In this document: positions 51,064 through 62,173 of the stretch, one piece after another
Layout of the letters: every line of letters starts with the position of its first letter
Numbering within the stretch: the first letter of the stretch is position 1
Origin: Hygrophila difformis
Taxonomy: Eukaryota; Streptophyta; Magnoliopsida; Lamiales; Acanthaceae
NCBI GenBank assembly: GCA_030278955.1
Contig: JAOANR010000001.1
Location: 2,320,894 to 2,384,893 of the forward strand
Direction: 5' to 3'
Length of the DNA: 64,000 nt
Notes under the pieces: model-generated
The model's database searches: none
What the model was told of the DNA's origin: nothing
What the model saw: the letters and a program-made list of their open reading frames with translations, nothing else
Translations under genes and position numbers: made by a program

Positions 51064-52521
51064 ATGACCTTATCTTCTTCCCCTACTCCATCAACTACTG
51101 TCGAGAATCCTAACCCTTCTGTTATTGAAAATCCCTCCATTGCTATGGACGATCATCCATTTGATCCTCTTACTGCTATTGTGCCTGTTCAAACTGAAAA
51201 TGTGGCTGAACCAAACCCTATCTCATCTGAACTTCCACCGGAGCTTCCTCCGCCACCTATCCCAGCCCTACCATCTACTGTAAAAGAAACCTTCCCCATG
51301 GATCCTCTTGACGACGACGATGATGATTTTAGGCGTGACATTCCTGTGGACAATACTGCTGGTGATGACGACGACTCAGAGAAGACTGCTGACGAGGCTC
51401 AACAAACTCCTCCTATTCGCAGAACACGTACTGCCAGCAAAGGCAAGTCCCCTGCTTCCAGCATCTCGATGAAGAGAAAGCAGTCTGTTGGCGAAACATC
51501 TCGCAAACGACAGAAGAAGGAAGCCGTGCCAAAACTAAAAGCCAAAGATGCCTACAGCGATACCTATTTTACCAAGGAGATGAAGACATTTGCGAGGAAA
51601 AATCTGGTCAATCGAGATTTTATTCCAGAGGAAGTTTTCGACCATGCTATTTACAAGGAGATTGGGTTTACAAAGTACTTGGAGCGTCATCACTTACTCC
51701 ACTGGGCTACCAAACTGAAGTTCTACTCTCCCACTCTAGTGAGAGAATTTTATGCAAACCTTCAGCCTGAAGTCCTTGATTCTGACTCTCCATGGTTTGG
51801 TAAGATTTATATCCGTGGTCGCTTCCTTGATCTGACATCTGCTTCCATTGTTGGGATGTTACAGCTACCTTCCAACGACACTCTTGGTGATCCGATTGAC
51901 TACATGCCTGACCGTGTCTCTGAAGTTGCCTATGCCATTTCAAACCAAAAGAGCACTGCCTTTGGTCGCAACAAACTGAGCTCGTCCGATTTAACTCTCA
52001 AGTATCATTGTCTGTTCCGCCTGTGTGCCGCTAACATACTACCTACTTCCAATGCCTCACAAATTAGTGCTCACATGGGTAAACTTATTTTCTGCATTGA
52101 TAAATATCTTGAACTAATGAACTATGGCTTTGTCGTTTTGAAAAGAATGGTGACCTATGCTAAAGGAAACATTGATGATAAGGCACTGCTGCCATATCCA
52201 TCTTTGATTACACTTTTCCTGAGCTCACATGGTATTAAGGCTGCCCCTGAGGAACTGGTGAAGACCAAGAGTCACACTCCTGCGACTACCATTCGTGACT
52301 TCCACAATGACTTCAAGGCTGGACCACCTTTGACAGGACAAGCTCTTGTGCAGCAGATTCGCTCTATTCTTATTGCTCAGAATGAAAAGTTGACTGAGTG
52401 GAGCCATGGAGCTATTGATTTCAAGCGCCAGAATCAAAGGATCATTCATCTTCTGCCAAATTCTTTTGAAGGACGCCAGGCTAATTTCCCTTCTGATGAC
52501 TCTTCTCATGAAGAAGACTGA
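51064..52521 (+). CDS. Second open reading frame of the Copia element, 485 aa
   Basis: Starts 311 bp after gag-pol, in a different frame. The N-terminal 150 residues are low-complexity: Ser/Thr/Pro-rich, then PPELPPPPIPALP, an acidic run of six Asp near residue 80, and a bipartite basic stretch (KRKQ...RKRQKK, about 138-152) that looks like a nuclear localisation signal. From about residue 160 a folded-looking domain follows (KTFARKNLVNRDFIPEEVFD, WFGKIYIRGRFLDLTSASIV, LKYHCLFRLCAANILPTSNA), resembling the 'putative plant transposon protein' domain widespread in plant genomes. Its position matches the env-like frame of SIRE-type elements, but I see no signal peptide, membrane segment or glycoprotein features, so a true envelope role is doubtful. 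Function unknown. Confidence 0.88.
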   Translation: MTLSSSPTPSTTVENPNPSVIENPSIAMDDHPFDPLTAIVPVQTENVAEPNPISSELPPELPPPPIPALPSTVKETFPMDPLDDDDDDFRRDIPVDNTAGDDDDSEKTADEAQQTPPIRRTRTASKGKSPASSISMKRKQSVGETSRKRQKKEAVPKLKAKDAYSDTYFTKEMKTFARKNLVNRDFIPEEVFDHAIYKEIGFTKYLERHHLLHWATKLKFYSPTLVREFYANLQPEVLDSDSPWFGKIYIRGRFLDLTSASIVGMLQLPSNDTLGDPIDYMPDRVSEVAYAISNQKSTAFGRNKLSSSDLTLKYHCLFRLCAANILPTSNASQISAHMGKLIFCIDKYLELMNYGFVVLKRMVTYAKGNIDDKALLPYPSLITLFLSSHGIKAAPEELVKTKSHTPATTIRDFHNDFKAGPPLTGQALVQQIRSILIAQNEKLTEWSHGAIDFKRQNQRIIHLLPNSFEGRQANFPSDDSSHEED

Positions 52522-52846
52522 TCATTCAGGGGGAGTAAGTGTCTAACATTACTGGATGGATGGTTTGTGTTGATGCGCGGTGGTAACATCTCTCATATTT
52601 CGAAACTCTTACTTTTGATATTTTTGGTGGGAACAAACTTAAACTCTTGTGATGGTTTTTGTCTTGGTTGGGACTGGTTTTATGATGGATGGGTATTAAC
52701 TCTGATGCTATGGTTGACATTATGCTATGACTGTATGTTTTTAAAACTGATCTGATCATGTTTTCATATGCTTTTTAATTTCTTGTTGTTGTTGCTAATC
52801 TGGTCTGTATCTTAGACACTTGTGTGACTGTATCAGCCTCTTCATG

Positions 52847-52860
52847 AAAAGAGGGGGAGA
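52847..52860 (+). other. Polypurine tract
   Basis: AAAAGAGGGGGAGA ends one base before the 3' LTR, the expected plus-strand primer. Confidence 0.93.
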
Positions 52861-52861
52861 T

Positions 52862-53541
52862 TGTTGGCACACTTGTTTGCTTTTCATGCAGGTTTGATGT
52901 TTGCACTACCTGCTAACAACAAGAAATTACTGACTGCGGAGCTTAACTGCCGACGCTGCTGCAACCGCTTTACAACACTCTATATATTTACCTGCAGCTC
53001 GCCCAGCAGAGTGTGATTTACACAGAATATACGCTCTGCAACTTTTACATTTACACATACTTTTGATATTCATTACTCAGATTGATCAAGGAGTTCTTGG
53101 AGAGAATCTTTGGGTGATCATTCTGTTCGTCTCTCAATTAGTTGGATTTTGTTTAGATAGATTTTATCTTGAGAGATTCATTGAGAGGATTTTGTAAATT
53201 CAAGATAGTATCTTGAATGAGTGAAAGATAGATAGGATTTCAGATTACAGGTTAGACATGGATTCAAGTTCTTAGAACTGTTCTTGAAGGTTTGTATTCT
53301 GAGGGAGATCTGTAGTTGAGGGGGAGCTCTAACTACTAGACCGAGCTAGGTACAGAGATTGCTAGAATAGTTTGTAAGGTTCTTGAGTCTTGATTTAGTG
53401 GAGTCTAAGCCTGGATTGGAATCCCCCGGATGTAGGACAGGAGGTCCGAACCGGGTCAACAACCATTGTGTTCTTTACTTTACGCACTTTATTTTTGGTT
53501 GTTTGCATTTCTCTCTGACAACAGACTATTAGGGACCTTCA
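52862..53541 (+). repeat. 3' LTR
   Basis: 680 bp, same ends and length as the 5' LTR, with a single difference noticed. The following ATATC is the right target-site copy. Confidence 0.96.
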
Positions 53542-53546
53542 ATATC

Positions 53547-54215
53547 GAAGACTGATTAAAGTCACCCGAACTATATACTAGACATCAAAAATTAATGCAT
53601 GCATTTGATCATTGATTCTGCATTTTGTAAGGATAGAGATGCTGCTCCATAGCCTAATTAAGTTGGTGAGCAACTGTCAAATCCTCATCAGTTCAAGAAA
53701 AGAATAGTCCCACTCAGAACTCATTTACTTTTCAGTTTGGCATTAACAACTAAAATCAGATATACTTCCTCCGTTTTTATGAATGTACAATATTCCCTTA
53801 CGATACAGATTTTTAACTGTTAATAACCCACGTATATAAGTAAAAATACTTATATAAACCTAAAAGATGAGATCAAAATTAAATAATATTTCCTCCGTTT
53901 CCATGAAATTGCAACACTCACTCATTTCACGCAGTCCAATGCACATTTTCAACGATTAATAACTTAAATTGTGTATAAGTAAAAATTATAAAAAAGTTGA
54001 TATTATAAAACTACAAGAAAAGACGATTCCAACGAGATCTCACTTGATTATATTTCCCCTTTTATAACTATGATAAAAATTCGAGTCAAAATTAAATAAT
54101 GAATAGTAACAAAAAGTGAAATGTTACAATTTCACAAGAACACCAAACATGTTACATTCTTGGAAACGGAGGTACCGTAGAGCCATCACAAAAGAATGAG
54201 CGATAAAATGTGTAA
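53547..54215. other. Intergenic region between the Copia element and the TLDc gene
   Basis: Mostly occupied by a composite MITE (53765-54172). The first 200 bp have no recognisable feature. Confidence 0.6.
53765..54172. mobile_element. Stowaway-type MITE with a second MITE nested inside
   Basis: The outer element starts CTTCCTCCGTTTTTATGAAT and ends near GTTACATTCTTGGAAACGGAGG, with TA flanks. A second left terminus (TTTCCTCCGTTTCCATGAAA at 53889) starts another copy whose complementary end (GTTACAATTTCAC near 54123) lies just inside the outer right end. The exact inner right border is unclear. The composite ends about 40 bp upstream of the TLDc promoter motifs. Confidence 0.75.
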
Positions 54216-54300
54216 GGCCCATTTAATTTATGGGTATATCATGACCCATTTTCAGCCCAAATAATTATTTAGGCCCCCAAAATGGGCCCGTCAATATAAA
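54216..54300 (+). promoter_or_regulatory. Putative TLDc promoter: site II-type motifs and TATA
   Basis: TGGGCY-type motifs at 54216-54221 (complement), 54254-54259 (complement) and 54283-54288, followed by TATAAA at 54295-54300, about 235 bp before the start codon. Site II motifs bind TCP factors and are common upstream of growth and ribosome or mitochondrial genes. Confidence 0.55.
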
Positions 54301-54534
54301 ACCCAATATATTATTGTCTGGAATTTGGAAACGTGAAGAGGCAAAACTTTTTGTTCACGGAGACGGAGTATTAGTTTTTAATTTATTAATTAATTGGAAA
54401 TTTGATAACAGATGTCCTCTTGATGTTGAAGCTTTGATTTGCAATCGCGGCAAAATTCAGTTGATTCCTTCCCATTTTCGGGGATTCTGGAAACCTCATC
54501 ATTTACCGGAGAAATCTGTGAAGGATTCGGAAAT

Positions 54535-57500
54535 ATGGGGCAATCATCGTCGAGGGAGGAGGAAGTATCACCGGAGTTGCGCCAACTACAATCGCTAGCT
54601 GCGTCCACTGGTGCTCTTCCTTCACTGGAAAAGGCGTTTTCTGTTCTGTCTGATCCCCAAACTAAATCAATTCCTATCCACTCTCTGGAGGTACTTCAAA
54701 ATGGAAATTATCAGCTGGAATTTGAGAATTTGAGAAAAAAACAAAATTTCCTTTTTTGTTTTGTTGTTTCGTTGAATTATGCGGGGAAAAAAAATATGTT
54801 ATGGATTTTTTTAGTCTCTGTTGTTTTTTGTCATATGTTGTGAACTATCTGCACTGTACTGAAATTATGCCTTGAGAAGTTTTGTTGAGCATTTCTAATA
54901 TTTAATGGGATTCAGGCATCTATAGAAATGTTAATTTTTTGCATTCCTCAGTTGTTGAATGTTTTTGTTTTTCTGGTATTTATCATTTGTCTTGTTGATT
55001 CTTCCAGTAAAGTGGAATTCCGTTTTCAATGATTATAGCATCGGAATGATAACACAATGATTGCATTGAAATATATAAAGGACAATCAATATATTGTTGA
55101 AATGCACGCGTCAAATATTTTGAAAATGTTTAAAACTACAATAATTCACAACCAGAGGAAGTAATTCATTTAGACAATCATCTGATTGTGCAATGTGGTT
55201 TCCTGTTTGCAGAAATGTTTTAATTTGAATATTGAGGACTTCAAATCCGAGCAAGGTGTGATGTTCAAGGAGTTTCCTCTATTGTTTGGTCACCTTGGAT
55301 CTACGATAGTTGACTTGTTTTTTGCGGCTGATAAAGATGGAGTCAATTGGATTGAGTTCTTAAGAGGCTACACAAAATGTTGCTCGAGGAACGTTGCTTC
55401 AGCATTATTGAATAATTTACTCCGTGTTTTTTCTGCAACATGTTCAAAGGCTGGGCTTCCAACGGCTCTGAAATTTGAGCTGTATGATGAGGATTGTAAG
55501 ATTAGTGGGTCTTTATCCACCCGTGACATTTTCATGCTGCTTTGGATTTGTTGGACTTTCTCATGGTATTCTAGGATACTGAGATCAAATGAACAAAAGA
55601 GTAGGGGGGATTGCTGTCTTCCGGATGTCTCTCATCTGGTTCTATCAGCCATTGAATCATGTGCTGAAGATGGCCATGGATTTGATTTTTGGGATTCTTC
55701 CATTTCAAACTTGGATATTCAACTTCCTGCTTCAAAATTTCATATGTGGGCATTAAAGACTGTTCCATGCCTTGCGGATTGTTTGCAAGAATTCGTCCAT
55801 TCAAGACTCTGCTATTTTCCGATCCATGAGGTGGTATACTACTATTTCATCAATGAGAATAAATTTATTAAACGTTTTGGTGGCTCTAAGTAGGTATTGG
55901 AGATTATGATCAAGTAGTAATCATGCATGATACCTTTTTTCTTTTAGACAGAAACATTTTATCATTTTGGTTTTTTAGAAAACATCCGACTTTGCATAGG
56001 ATGCATATGAACCTGCATGTACTGATGCTTAGCTCTTTTCATTCTTTTATTTTTTTTAAGAAAAATGCACCATACAAAAAATGCTATACCTATTTAATTG
56101 TAGTATTTAATTACAGATTGGTTTAGTTGTACAACCAGATTTTAACTGCTGAAAAAAGATTTGCAGTCCGTAGAGTTTCAGAGCTAGAGCCTAGTGTTAC
56201 TTTCAATAAATATTGATCTTCTGATGGCTATCTTAACATTGGATAGATTATTGATCTTCTATTGGCTATCTTTACATTAAAGTTTGCAAATTCATCTCTC
56301 CGAATTTCAAGAGTCAATCCTTAGAATAATATATCAAAAAATAGATAATATCAAAGTAACTTCCACCTGCTAGATGGTCTAGAGGGCGTCATCCCTATAA
56401 TAAAACATCTTGCAAGGAACCCAAAAATTATATATAATTATATCTTTTTAATAATTGTTAACAGATCGTGATTGATTAACAGCCACATTTATTTATTTTT
56501 TTGTGGGAGGAAGTTATTTGAAGTTATCTATTATTTGATGCAGTATTATTCTGCGGATTCCAAATTTCATGCATTTTATCTTTTCCCAACTTGCAGATAC
56601 TTTATATTTGTTCTTGTTCTATCAGTAATTAAGATTAAACCTTTTTTATTTTCGTAGACATTGCACTTTAAGAATTAACTGCTTGCATTTGAAAAGAATT
56701 TTGGAGTGGCAGTAACAAATCCTATGTTAATTGGTTGCAGGAAAAATCAGAGCCACCCTGCTCATCTTCTCAACAAAAATCCTCATCGTCAACTTCTGAA
56801 ATAACCCTTTTGACTAGAGGACTGGCCTGGGCTATCTCTCTCTCCTTGAGAGGTCAGATATCTGAAGAGATGTCAAAATTTTGCTTCCCAAGTGAAAATG
56901 ATGAAACAAATGAGAACTTACTTTATAGGTTAGTTGCTCCACCACACTTGCTGCATGTCTGCTTGTCTTAAAATTTTCGTTCTATAAATCTATGTATAGT
57001 AAATATCCAGTGTTAGGGATGATTTATCTTAAAATTTTAAGTAATTTTTTCTATGGATATTACATTTATACTTCTTATTTCAGTTATTTTTATTCCCCAT
57101 ACAGAGGACCACTTGGGCCTGTCTTGAATAGCCAAAACCTCTTTTAACAGTTTATGCGTTTGCTCGGTGTGTGATGACAATGTGTAGGTCATCGGTTCAT
57201 GGGAAAGGTCTTAACCGATTTTGGTCAAATATTGGAGGCTACAATGGCCCTACACTAGTGCTTATTGCTGCATGTGAGGAACAAAGCAATACAAGAAGAT
57301 GGATCATTGGTGCACTCACTGGTCAGGGTTTTGAAAATAAAGAAGCCTTCTATGGAACTTCTGGCAGTCTATATGCTTTAACTCCCGTATTTCATGCATT
57401 GTCATCTTCTGGTGAGTTGAGGAACTGTCATATCATCTGATAATCTTTCAGTATGCTCTACTAATTTGGAGTTTTGGTTGACCACATTGCAGGCAGAGAG

Positions 57501-58649
57501 AAAAACTTTGTCTATAGCCATTTGCATCCATCTGGTAGAGTGTATGAAGCTCATCCAAAACCAGTGGGAATTGCATTCGGTGGATCTAGTGGAAATGAAA
57601 GAATATTTATGGATGAGGATTTTGCTAGAGTGACCCTACGCCATCATGCTGTTGATAAAACATATCAACATGGAGCCCTTTTCCCATATCAGGTAAAATG
57701 AGTTTATTTTTTCATGAAAATGCAGTGGCTTTCTTATTGTTTGCAAATAATTAGTGTAATATGAACATGATGACTGATATTTTAAGGAAAATGGCACATG
57801 TATCTGTTGTGTTTCGCCAAATCTATGATAAAAGGGTGTTTGGCATATGTGTACACTGGTGAATAGCTTGATTCCTAGAAATTTAGGGATTAGTGAGAAT
57901 TTGCAGCTTTATGGAGGAGTTTACATTTGGGAATCTTTGTGATTCCAAGCTGGGAACCAAACGCCATTTTTGTACTTTGCATGTGATGAGAAATATAGGC
58001 AAAGGTGATTCTCTGCACTTGCTTAATGACAACTTGGAGTCATTTTTATTGTAGTTTTCTTCTAAACTTGTGATTGGCATCTCTTCCATTATCTTGCGTT
58101 TTTATTCTAATACTCCGAATCAAATGCAGTAAAATGCTTGAAAAACATCAAGCCTATTTCTCACTGATATATATTGAGTTCCTTTCATTGGTCCACATTT
58201 GTATTTAAATCCATTTCCTGTGTTTGTATTGGTTTTTTTGGTACTGTAGCATCTACTTTCAGAATTTGTGTTCATAGTTATATTGTGGGAAATATAGTTC
58301 CTAGCCATCTATCTTAATCGATGATTTTGTACATACAGGGATTCCTGCCAACTGAAGCCTTTGTATTAGAAGTAGAGGCATGGGGATTAGGGGGCACTAC
58401 TGCTCGAAAAACCCTAGAAGCTTATAAAAAGCGCGAGGAACTTTTCACTGAGCAAAGACGAAAGGTAACAGATCTTCACACAAAGGCTCCATCCCACTTG
58501 ATCATCATGGCATACACTCATTGTTGTCTATTTTTCACATAATGCAGATTGACTTGAAAACATTTGCAAATAATTGGGAAGACTCGCCAGAGAAAATGAT
58601 GATGGACATGATGTCTAATCCAAATGCTCCAAGGCGAGAGGAACGATGA
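54535..58649 (+). CDS. TLDc-domain protein, seven exons, 537 aa
   Basis: Exons 54535-54690, 55213-55830, 56741-56928, 57188-57411, 57493-57692, 58339-58464 and 58548-58649 join in phase through GT-AG introns to 1,614 bp. The start MGQSSSREEE is chosen over an in-frame upstream ATG (54439) because Gly2 with Ser5/6 is a good N-myristoylation signal and the upstream residues look like UTR. Residues about 60-260 are a helical region with an EF-hand-like AADKDGVNWIEF stretch. The TLDc domain covers roughly 280-490: LTRGLAWAISLSLRGQ, GPTLVLIAACEE, FYGTSGSLYALTP, GIAFGGSSGNERIFMDED and an acidic AFVLEVEAWGLGG. TLDc proteins include OXR1 and TBC1D24 relatives linked to oxidative-stress protection and V-ATPase regulation; this plant member's role is not established. 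It converges on the mL53-type gene, an order I recall from Arabidopsis (At5g39590/At5g39600). Confidence 0.93.
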
Positions 58650-59108
58650 TCTAAGTTTCGTAACCAGATATTGTCCTTTGTCAACATGTGTTGCAGCCCC
58701 CCGTATATATCATATGCATTTGTATCATTGTCTGCTACTTTGAGTTGGATGAAATAATGATCTCAGCCCACATGCTGTGTGTTTCCAGTTGCTTGTGGTG
58801 TATACTACTGCAAATGCACTCCTGTTGATTCACAATTGCCTGTGGTTTCAGATGAGATTGTAATAAAACTCTAGCTATAAAAAGAGATGCACAACCCACT
58901 AACTCCATGAAAACCAAACGGCTTTGTATAAATGGAATAAAATATTCCCAGCAGATACAGAAGACAATCACTGTTCAACCTTGAAATAGTATCCATAGAA
59001 TTGGAACTAGATCTTGCACTACTATCTATCTTTTCCCAAATGACTGAATGAGTTCCATTTGGATGAATCAAAGGTGATAAAACCTTGTTTCCAAACGTGC
59101 TGCGTGAT
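58650..59108. other. Convergent 3' UTR interval
   Basis: 460 bp between the stop codons of two convergent genes, probably holding both 3' UTRs. No other feature seen. Confidence 0.6.
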
Positions 59109-60979
59109 TTACAACTGCTTTTCTTCAGCTTTCCTGGGCTGAAAAGGTATAAAATAAACAGAATCATAAGCATTATGTCTTGTAGCAATAAAATAAGTTA
59201 AAAATTTGCAGTTAACATATAGCACTCAAATGGCTGCATCTGTTGCATATGACAACAGTGAAATTGAGCATGAAATTCTTTTGATTGCCTTGCAGGAATT
59301 GAAAGAAGTGAATACAAAGTGAAGAACTTCCTTGTCAGCTTAATTGTTTTGGTGTCCGAGACAAAATGTTTCACATACCATAGTACCAAACCATAACAAT
59401 GTTAGTGTGAATATAGACTATGAGATCCTAAGCAGTTAAACAATCATCAAATTGTACTCCCGCATGTGTTCTGCCAATTAATATCTTCGGCTCACAAGTG
59501 GGTGTGCACGGGTACTACACATACATATGTTAAGGTAACAACAGAACCACAAATACTTCATGTGCCCAAACACGAATTCAACTAACCAACATGTAGAAAT
59601 CATGTCTTCAGAAGCCATCAAAATACAAAATACAAAATCATAAGGAAGAGTATACTTCTTTTTACTCCGTTGCACCTACTCATGCATTAAGCACCCAAGT
59701 GTGTAGAATCTCCAACAATATGCCCAAAAGAAGAATGATCTCAACAATGCAGCAAATGCTCTATGCCCAATAGCTAGTTGAATTGATACATCATTACCAC
59801 TTAACAAAGAATCAAGGTTCAAGTGTGCATTCAGATATAGTGATATAAGTATATATTTTTCGGGGGAAACAGAGGGCCGAAGCCATTTATTCCAAAATTT
59901 GCATAGTGTGGTACAGACCAATGCGGACGAACTCAATTACATCGTGCATAAAATCGGGGGGGCTAACATAGTGTTGAGTATTACCACCCCTCAATCTGCC
60001 TGTACAAAATAGAACATTCGACAGAAACCACCAACGCACAAAATATCCACATCCCCCACCTCCACCTCAAGGACCAACGGTTACAAGGTTTCATCAACAA
60101 CCTAAATAGAAACATTTCTAAAAGGGTCTTCAAAGCTACCATGTTGAGTGCAACATAAGAAGCATAAATAGACAATAGTTACCGCTCACACACGTTGATA
60201 TATCTCATTTACACTACCGGCCTCTAAAAATTATCGAAGTCTTTAAATTATCGATCTCAATGTCACATCAATACAAGACCGATGACAGGTTCAGTTAAGA
60301 ATAACAGTACGAAATTGGCTCAAAACAATTGGGCATAATTCTCACAACTAACATTTTCCGAGTACCAATTCAGCAGCTTCCTAAAATTCTACGAAGTATA
60401 ACCATAAACAATAAACAAATCAATTACTGATACCCTAATTACTCAACGGAATAACACAGAATGAAGTTCAATCAGAATTTAGAAAAAAAAAAAAAGAAAA
60501 AGAAAAAACGAAAAAGTGAAACCTTCGTATCAAAAACAGCACAATGTTCGACTTCGACGGAGAAGGGATCAAAATTAAATCCAAACAAAACTCAAAATCA
60601 AACAGGCAAATAAACAACTTACCTTAATTCCAACAAAAGGCTGTTTCAACTCGTCTTCGGGTATAACAACGGGCCATTTCTCCCCAGCATCCCGGAACAT
60701 CTGCTCGGTCTCCAGAATCTGGCCTTTCTCGAGAATCAAGGTGCGGATATGCTGGGCAGGAGTGGAGGTGGCGTCGAAGACCTCCTCCACGCCGTTAACA
60801 AACGTAACAGTGATCTTGGGCGGGGCATCGTCGGTGCGGCGCTTGACCTGAACCTGGCAACTAGGATTGGATTCCTTGGCCTTGCGCGCATTACACTGCG
60901 CCAGGAATTCCATACAGGAGGCTAATCGAGGATCCAAAGCATTGAACTCGATCTTCACCTTGGACAAGAATTTCAACAT
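59109..60979 (-). CDS. Mitochondrial ribosomal protein mL53-type, two exons, 128 aa
   Basis: Exon 1 is 60979-60623 (MLKFLSKVKIEFNALDPR ... VVIPEDELKQPFVGIK) with a GTAAGT donor. Exon 2 is 59138-59109, behind the acceptor ATACCTTTTCAG, and adds PRKAEEKQL and a stop, giving 387 bp. The protein matches the MRP-L53/L44 family of the mitochondrial large ribosomal subunit, small thioredoxin-fold-like proteins of about this size. The N-terminus (CMEFLAQCNARKAKE, then VKRRTDDAPPKITVTFVNGV) is typical. The 1.48-kb intron contains a retroposon-like tail. The promoter carries a telo-box and several site II motifs, as is usual for ribosomal protein genes. Confidence 0.88.
59870..59990 (-). mobile_element. 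LINE-like 3' tail in the mL53-type intron
   Basis: TTTTTCGGGGGAAACAGAGG followed by GCCGAAGCCATTTATT parallels the sequence at 35737. Reading on the minus strand, it is a retroposon 3' end that reaches the intron's plus-strand T-run. The full extent upstream (toward about 60170) is uncertain. Confidence 0.45.
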
Positions 60980-61018
60980 TGTTCTTCCTTAGTGCTACGC
61001 TTGTCAGTTGTCACTCTA

Positions 61019-61293
61019 TTAGGGTTTTAGCAGATCCCAGTTCTCGTGAAACAATTCATCCCTTTTGTTTTCATTGAATTTTCTATATGCACTCCTATGA
61101 GCACAATTTACAGTATATCTTTATTAATTAAAAAGAAAAAAAAGTAAAAGTGAGTACCGAAGCAAATGGATTTTTCAGTTGGGGTTTCGGCCCATTTTGG
61201 TGATATGATCATGCAATTGCAAGCCACAAGCCCAAACCCTCCTCAAAAAAAAGCCACAAGCCCAACTCCCCCACCAAAAAAGCCACAAGCCCA
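61019..61293 (-). promoter_or_regulatory. mL53-type promoter: telo-box and four site II motifs
   Basis: On the gene's strand a telo-box AAACCCTAA lies at 61027-61019, 40 bp before the start codon. TGGGCY motifs lie at 61194-61189 (TGGGCC), 61234-61229, 61264-61259 and 61293-61288 (TGGGCT). The last three sit in a short tandem repeat containing AAGCCACAAGCCCAA. The telo-box plus site II combination is an established signature of plant ribosomal protein promoters. Confidence 0.75.
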
Positions 61294-61301
61294 AATCAAT
61301 A

Positions 61302-61549
61302 CTACATCCGTTGTCAAATAAGTGATTCATTTGCATAGTAGTAACTGTTCATTGAATAACTTTGATTATATTTTTTAACATAGTTATATGAGAAAAAACA
61401 TAGTTAAATGAGATCTTGTTAGATTCGTCGTAGTTTTAGAAATTTTTTGTAATTTTTATTTATGTACAATTTGAGTTATTAACCTTTAAAAATGTGTCTT
61501 GGACGGCGTAAAACGCAGGAATGGTGCATTTAAAAGGGAACAGAGAAAG
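61302..61549. mobile_element. Stowaway-type MITE just upstream of the mL53-type promoter
   Basis: Begins CTACATCCGTTGTC and ends GGGAACAGAGAAAG, with TA on both sides. About 248 bp. Interior block GATCTTGTTAGATTCGTC is shared with the other copies. It abuts the last site II motif (8 bp away). Confidence 0.8.
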
Positions 61550-61797
61550 TATATATGAACAATCGGGGTTGATCTAATTCCAATAATTTTTTTTTTTGGT
61601 GTAGCAAATAATTTCATTATTTGTATTTGTATTTGAACTGAATAAATATCTATAATAGGAGATTTACTTTTGATTCAATTCAACGATTAAGCGAATCAAT
61701 TCGATAATTTTATCCAACTCTATAAAAATTTATAACCACGTTTTCGTTTTCATTTCTTAATTCTTAAGTTTTTTAGATTTTATTTTTAAATTTATTA

Positions 61798-61850
61798 CAC
61801 TACAAGAAAGGAAAAACTTATATAATTATCGAATTTGGTAGGTTTCTTAT
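61798..61850 (+). mobile_element. Orphan CACTA-like left terminus
   Basis: CACTACAAGAAAGG matches the terminus of the three complete CACTA elements, but no TTTCTTGTAGTG partner exists downstream in the window and no GC-rich subterminal repeats follow. A one-ended remnant, or chance. Confidence 0.35.
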
Positions 61851-62173
61851 AATGTTATCAAAATATATATCGCTATAGGGGTAATTATCACTAAGTTTGA
61901 CCGGATAATCAATTTAGTTAATACAAGATTATTTGGGATAAATAAAGAAAAAAGAAAGAAAAAATTTAAAACAAATAACACATCTTTGTGCAGTGGTTTA
62001 TCTTAATAATGGGTGTTCTTAGTAACAAAAAATCAATATTATCTCTTTACTTTTTAACATTTATTTTATTATATATACTTAAATAATTAAATAAATGATC
62101 CATCAAATTCAAATCTATAATTCGATTTGGAGATTGAGATATTCAAGGAATCTTTGATTTTAATTAGATGAAT

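Larger units (their letters stand above)
45037..53541 (+). mobile_element. Complete Copia-type LTR retrotransposon with an extra ORF
   Basis: 8,505 bp bounded by two 680-bp LTRs, flanked by the perfect 5-bp duplication ATATC (45032-45036 and 53542-53546). Order: LTR, primer-binding site, gag-protease-integrase-RT-RNase H in one frame, a second 485-aa frame, polypurine tract, LTR. Integrase before reverse transcriptase marks the Copia superfamily. The long gag with two zinc knuckles and the frame after pol fit the SIRE/Maximus lineage (inference). All main parts look intact, so this may be a recently active or still competent copy. Confidence 0.97.
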
